Assembly (NCBI RefSeq): GCF_001039275.2
Contig: NZ_CP030117.1
Coordinates: forward strand, 5,249,501-5,313,500
Source of the DNA: Brevibacillus brevis
GTDB taxonomy: Bacteria > Bacillota > Bacilli > Brevibacillales > Brevibacillaceae
Length of the DNA stretch: 64,000 bases
Direction of reading: 5' to 3'
Shown: one piece after another, positions 60,794 through 64,000 of the stretch
How the letters are laid out: each line of letters begins with the position of its first letter
How positions within the stretch are numbered: position 1 is the stretch's first letter
Program-made: the position numbers and the translations under genes
Notes under the pieces: model-generated
What the model was told of the DNA's origin: nothing
Databases searched by the model: none
Seen by the model: only the letters and a program-made list of their open reading frames with translations

Positions 60794-61621
60794 CTATTCT
60801 CCGTGCCCAGTTATATCTGCTGCCTTTTTCAATTCCTCAGCCATATGCCGCAGCTCTTGCATGACTGCATCCAGCTCCTGTATTCGCGTCGACTGCTGTA
60901 CGCTGTGATTCATCGTCTTCTCCATTTCACCAGTAACCGTTCCGACGAGTGCATTCATTTCATCCAACAGTTGGAAAATGCCCTTCGCTGAAGTAGCCGT
61001 CGTCTGGGAAAGCTGACGGATTTCCTCTGCGACCACGGAAAAGCCGCGACCAGCAGCACCTGCACGTGCCGCTTCAAGGACGGCATTCAATCCTAGGACA
61101 TTCGAGCGTGTTGAGATATTGCGAATCAATTCGTTGATCTGGGTCGTCTCTGTAATTTTCAGCTCTAATTGACCGGCTGCATCACTCAGCGTGTGGCTAG
61201 CCTGTGCCAAATGGTCCGCGTCCTTTGCCAGACTTTCTGTGTGCTGTGCGATATTTTCCAGCGCGTCCGTCAAATTTTGAGCCAAGCCGTGCAAGCGATC
61301 CTCTTGATCGGTCGTCACGCCTGTCGCCAAGCAACCGACTACTTGTCCGTTTTCGACAAGCGGATAACCGACTGCGATATAAGGAATGCCGTAGAGCTCT
61401 TTGGAAATCTTCTTCACTACCCGCTTGCCCTCTTTTACCGCCGTCGCATTAATACTCCCCGGGCGCAATTCGTCTCCTACTCGAATCCCCAGGTTCAAAC
61501 CTTGTGCCGGATAGTAGGCGAGAAACTTCTCTTTATCGGTGACTCCTACCATACATTCAGACAAAAATGCCTTTTGTAAAATCGGTGCGACCATTAAGAC
61601 GCTATTCAGCAATTGAGACAT
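60794..61621 (-). CDS. Soluble methyl-accepting chemotaxis-type protein (YfmS-like)
   Basis: 275 residues with no membrane helix. The N-terminal sensory region at about 20-115 ([60 protein letters not shown]) has a PAS/Cache-like pattern. The coiled-coil signalling domain is short and contains the MCP tip [38 protein letters not shown] supports the ATG at 61621. It lies between livK and paaA on the same strand, suggesting it signals on a cytoplasmic metabolite of the paa pathway; that is inference. Confidence 0.88.
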   Translation of the reverse strand: MSQLLNSVLMVAPILQKAFLSECMVGVTDKEKFLAYYPAQGLNLGIRVGDELRPGSINATAVKEGKRVVKKISKELYGIPYIAVGYPLVENGQVVGCLATGVTTDQEDRLHGLAQNLTDALENIAQHTESLAKDADHLAQASHTLSDAAGQLELKITETTQINELIRNISTRSNVLGLNAVLEAARAGAAGRGFSVVAEEIRQLSQTTATSAKGIFQLLDEMNALVGTVTGEMEKTMNHSVQQSTRIQELDAVMQELRHMAEELKKAADITGHGE

Positions 61622-61656
61622 GCATGATCCTCCTACCCTTGTGATGAAAACAACGA

Positions 61657-61691
61657 TTCCCCCCGCATTCTTCTTCAGTACGCGGAGGGAA
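61657..61691 (-). terminator. Hairpin after the binding-protein gene
   Basis: TTCCCCCCGC (61657-61666) pairs with GCGGAGGGAA (61682-61691) with one wobble. No T run follows. It may stabilise the abundant binding-protein message or partly terminate. Confidence 0.5.
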
Positions 61692-61705
61692 CTCACTTCT
61701 TTTAC

Positions 61706-62893
61706 TTATTTAACGAGCTGGAACTTTCCATCCTTCACTTCAACCATGATCATACTGTCTTCTGTCAGACCGTTATGATCATCAGCCGTGAACTTGAATT
61801 CTCCGGTTACCCCTACGTATTTCACCTTTTCCAATACTTCGCCCAACTTGGATGTGTCGCCGCCTGCTTGCTTCAAGCCTTCCACGAGCAAATTCAAACC
61901 GTCGTACCCGTATCCCGCGAAGCCGTCTGGCTGTGCATTGTAGGCAGCTTGATAGCCATCCACGAATTTTTTGATGATGGCAGATTGCGGATCATCCGCC
62001 GCTACTTGTTCAGGGATGAGCAGTTTTCCAGCTACCATCAAGACACCCTCGCCAGCGTCTCCAATCAGTTCGAGGAATTTGCTGTTCGCAGAGCCATGGC
62101 TGCTAATGATCGGAATAGTGAGGTTCAATTGCTTGGCTTCCTTCACAATCGTAGCGGGTCCTGGGTTCGTACCTGCCACAATCAACGCCTGCGCATCAGT
62201 CCCTTTGATCTTGGTCAATTGGGAGCTCATGGACGGATCTTTTGTGCCGTATTTTTCTTCCGCTACAATCGTGATGCCGTATTCAGGCGCATATTTTTGC
62301 AATTGCGTCGTCCAGCCACTTCCGTATGGATTGCTGTCATTGAGCGTAGCAATTTTTGTAATGCCTTTTTCCTTCAAATATTTGAAGATGCGCTTCGTTC
62401 CGTGTACATCCGTGTGCGGTGTTTTGTAGATGCCTGCACGAACTGGATTGGTGATTTGGTCTGCCGCTGCCATCGAGATCAGCGGGAGCTTTTCTGCTGC
62501 GGCATATTCAGCCATCCCGAGAGACGGACCACTGCCTGAGGAGCCGAGTACAGCTACGACCTTTTCTTTCGAAGCGAGCTTTTTGATTGCTTTTACCGCT
62601 TCTGTATTGTCAGACTTGTCGTCTTCAAAAATGACTTCCAACGGTCGGCCATCCACTCCACCTGCTCCGTTTATTTCTTTTACCAACAGCTCTACCGCTT
62701 GCTTCTCCGGTACGCCGAGCGGACTGTTCGGACCAGTCAGTGAGAAAATAGCGCCGACCTTGATCGGGTCCTTGCTGGCGCCACCAGTGCCTGACTCTGC
62801 TGCTGGTGTAGTGCCGCCTCCACAGGCGCTCAAGAATACGAGCGAAGCGACTGCTGCTGGAAATAGCCAATTTTTGAATGTTCGTTTTTTCAT
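61706..62893 (-). CDS. livK: Branched-chain amino-acid-type ABC substrate-binding lipoprotein
   Basis: A 395-residue extracytoplasmic binding protein. The signal peptide ends in the lipobox LSAC (Cys24). The Leu/Ile/Val-binding (Peripla_BP_6) fold begins PIKVGAIFSLTGPNSPLGVPEKQAVELLV, with AVLGSSGSGPSLGMAEYA and ATLNDSNPYGSGWT. AGGGGGT precedes the ATG. This family also binds aromatic acids. The paa genes downstream make phenylacetate or a related aromatic acid a reasonable alternative to amino acids. Confidence 0.9.
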   Translation of the reverse strand: MKKRTFKNWLFPAAVASLVFLSACGGGTTPAAESGTGGASKDPIKVGAIFSLTGPNSPLGVPEKQAVELLVKEINGAGGVDGRPLEVIFEDDKSDNTEAVKAIKKLASKEKVVAVLGSSGSGPSLGMAEYAAAEKLPLISMAAADQITNPVRAGIYKTPHTDVHGTKRIFKYLKEKGITKIATLNDSNPYGSGWTTQLQKYAPEYGITIVAEEKYGTKDPSMSSQLTKIKGTDAQALIVAGTNPGPATIVKEAKQLNLTIPIISSHGSANSKFLELIGDAGEGVLMVAGKLLIPEQVAADDPQSAIIKKFVDGYQAAYNAQPDGFAGYGYDGLNLLVEGLKQAGGDTSKLGEVLEKVKYVGVTGEFKFTADDHNGLTEDSMIMVEVKDGKFQLVK

Positions 62894-62944
62894 GGGTGTA
62901 CCCCCTCATGTATGTGGTTGATCTTGATCAAACTGCTATGTTGG

Positions 62945-63688
62945 CTACACTGCTTCGTGGGAGCTTCCCAAATAAGCAGATTGTACTCGTGGGTCATTCC
63001 TAATCTCGTCTGCCTTCCCTTCCAGCATGACAGCTCCCGTACTGAGTACGTAAGCCCGGTCGGAAATAGCGAGCGCTGCGCGAGCATTTTGCTCGACCAA
63101 CAGCACCGTGGTCCCCCACTCCGAGCGAATCTCCTGCACAATCGTCAGGATTTCTTTGGCAATCAGTGGAGCCAATCCTAGCGAAGGCTCGTCCAACAAG
63201 AGAAGCTGCGGTCGAGACAAGAGCGCTCTGCCAATAGCGAGCATTTGCTGTTGCCCCCCGGAAAGCGTTCCCCCGAGCTGCCATTTCCGCTCTGCCAAAA
63301 TCGGAAAACGTTCATACACCGTCTCCATTTCTTTGGCAATTTCCTTTTTGCTCGTCTTGGGTATCCGATGCGAAGCACCCAGCCACAAATTGTCCTCCAC
63401 GGTCAGCGTCGAAAAAATTTGTCTGCGCTCCGGCACATGCGCCATCCCCCGGGGTACCACCAACTCAGCAGGGACACGCGTAATGTCCGCGTCACGAAAC
63501 CAAATCTTCCCATCCTTTTCGCCGTGCAGACCGCAGATACAGTTCAAAAGCGTCGTTTTGCCTGCCCCATTTGCGCCTAACAGGGAGACGATCTCGCCTT
63601 CGTTCACTTGCAGAGTAATGCCGTGCAGCACTTCTACCGGACCGTAGCGAGCCGTGATGTTGTCTACTGTAAGGACTGCCTTCCCCAT
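62945..63688 (-). CDS. livF: Liv-type ABC transporter ATP-binding protein LivF
   Basis: A 247-residue importer ATPase. Walker A is GANGAGKTT, the signature TLSGGQQQMLAIGRALL, Walker B LLLLDEPSLGLAP and the H-loop LLVEQNA. VPERRQIFSTLTVEDNL is typical of LivF. Two adjacent ATGs follow AGGTGG; 63688 has the better spacing. It lies 22 bases after livG and 51 before livK. Confidence 0.93.
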   Translation of the reverse strand: MGKAVLTVDNITARYGPVEVLHGITLQVNEGEIVSLLGANGAGKTTLLNCICGLHGEKDGKIWFRDADITRVPAELVVPRGMAHVPERRQIFSTLTVEDNLWLGASHRIPKTSKKEIAKEMETVYERFPILAERKWQLGGTLSGGQQQMLAIGRALLSRPQLLLLDEPSLGLAPLIAKEILTIVQEIRSEWGTTVLLVEQNARAALAISDRAYVLSTGAVMLEGKADEIRNDPRVQSAYLGSSHEAV

Positions 63689-63710
63689 CATGTTCCACCT
63701 CTTTCGCGCT

Positions 63711-64000
63711 TCATTCTGCACCCAGATACGCCGCAATCACTCGCGGGTTCTCCTGAATCTCACGCGGGGTTCCTTCTGCGATTTTTGATCCTTGATCCAA
63801 TACTACGATGCGGTCCGCAATCGTCATGATCATGTCCATGTCATGCTCCACTAGCAAAATAGCCGTTCCATTGTCGCGAATCTCGCAAAACATGCGGCTC
63901 ATCTCCGCCGTCTCGGTATGATTCAGACCCGCAGCAGGCTCATCCAACAAGAGCAGCCGCGGCTTGGCTACTATTGCGCGGGCAATCTCCATCAGCCGCA
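63711..64000 (-). CDS. livG: Liv-type ABC transporter ATP-binding protein LivG (C-terminal part)
   Basis: The frame continues past the right edge. The visible C-terminus begins RLMEIARAIVAKPRLLLLDEPAAGLNHTE (Walker B) and contains AILLVEHDMDMIMTIADRIVVLDQG (H-loop) and EGTPREIQENPRVIAAYLG, the standard LivG ending. It pairs with LivF. The permeases LivH and LivM are expected beyond the edge. Confidence 0.92.
   Translation of the reverse strand, partial: RLMEIARAIVAKPRLLLLDEPAAGLNHTETAEMSRMFCEIRDNGTAILLVEHDMDMIMTIADRIVVLDQGSKIAEGTPREIQENPRVIAAYLGAE

Overview
The window looks like chromosome of a low- to mid-GC, Gram-positive, aerobic, probably spore-forming bacillus. Gene content (Ald with a PucR-type AdeR regulator, AddAB rather than RecBCD, SbcCD, the caa3-type heme A genes ctaA/ctaB/ctaG, ScoAB, a YugI-type S1 protein) and strong GGAGG ribosome sites fit Bacillales. 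Overall protein character suggests Brevibacillus or a close Paenibacillaceae relative; this is inference, since no rRNA or tRNA gene is present. No CRISPR array, prophage or intact insertion sequence is visible.

Layout. 1-6.3 kb: amino-acid metabolism, with adeR-ald and a divergent XRE-cupin regulator facing an MHS transporter plus ornithine-cyclodeaminase-family enzyme. 6-9.6 kb: a CheY-like single-domain regulator, a small acidic ORF, and a two-gene unit of a membrane-anchored BMP-family binding protein and an orphan sensor kinase. 9.6-14.2 kb: hydrolase/LysR/rhodanese, an S1-domain protein, a shortened acetate kinase and a VanZ-like protein. 14.2-18.7 kb: an RND efflux pump with its lipoprotein adaptor. 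19-20.4 kb: scoAB behind a likely CcpA cre site. 20.5-24.4 kb: esterase, MFS pump with divergent LysR, purU. 24.5-28.4 kb: HlyD-ATPase-permease-TetR export operon with two matching operators. 28.6-31.3 kb: VOC protein and topoisomerase III. 31.4-34.5 kb: a MerR-SRPBCC-MFS cassette followed by a broken topB/pyrH chimera. 34.6-38.4 kb: secreted Ig-like protein, DUF402, amino-acid permease, DinB. 39-51.2 kb: the double-strand-break repair operon sbcD-sbcC-addB-addA. 51.3-56 kb: a secreted protein and the heme A/oxidase assembly run ctaG-DUF420-ctaB-ctaA. 56.5-64 kb: phenylacetate catabolism (paaABCD plus an aldehyde dehydrogenase) preceded by a soluble chemotaxis-type protein and a Liv-type ABC importer.

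The least explained feature is a dispersed, strongly self-complementary element in three copies (38514-38907, 52125-52461, 56216-56436). It occupies every gene-free gap above 400 bp. Two copies are close relatives. The third is highly diverged, yet keeps the same order of stems and a conserved core, with both arms of its main stem changed together. That pattern points to selection on a folded RNA or a mobile element with a structured transcript. Other points worth attention are paired operators next to XRE-cupin, TetR and PaaA genes, a textbook MerR promoter, and a broken topB/pyrH remnant that leaves topB sequence as direct repeats on both sides of the MerR cassette.
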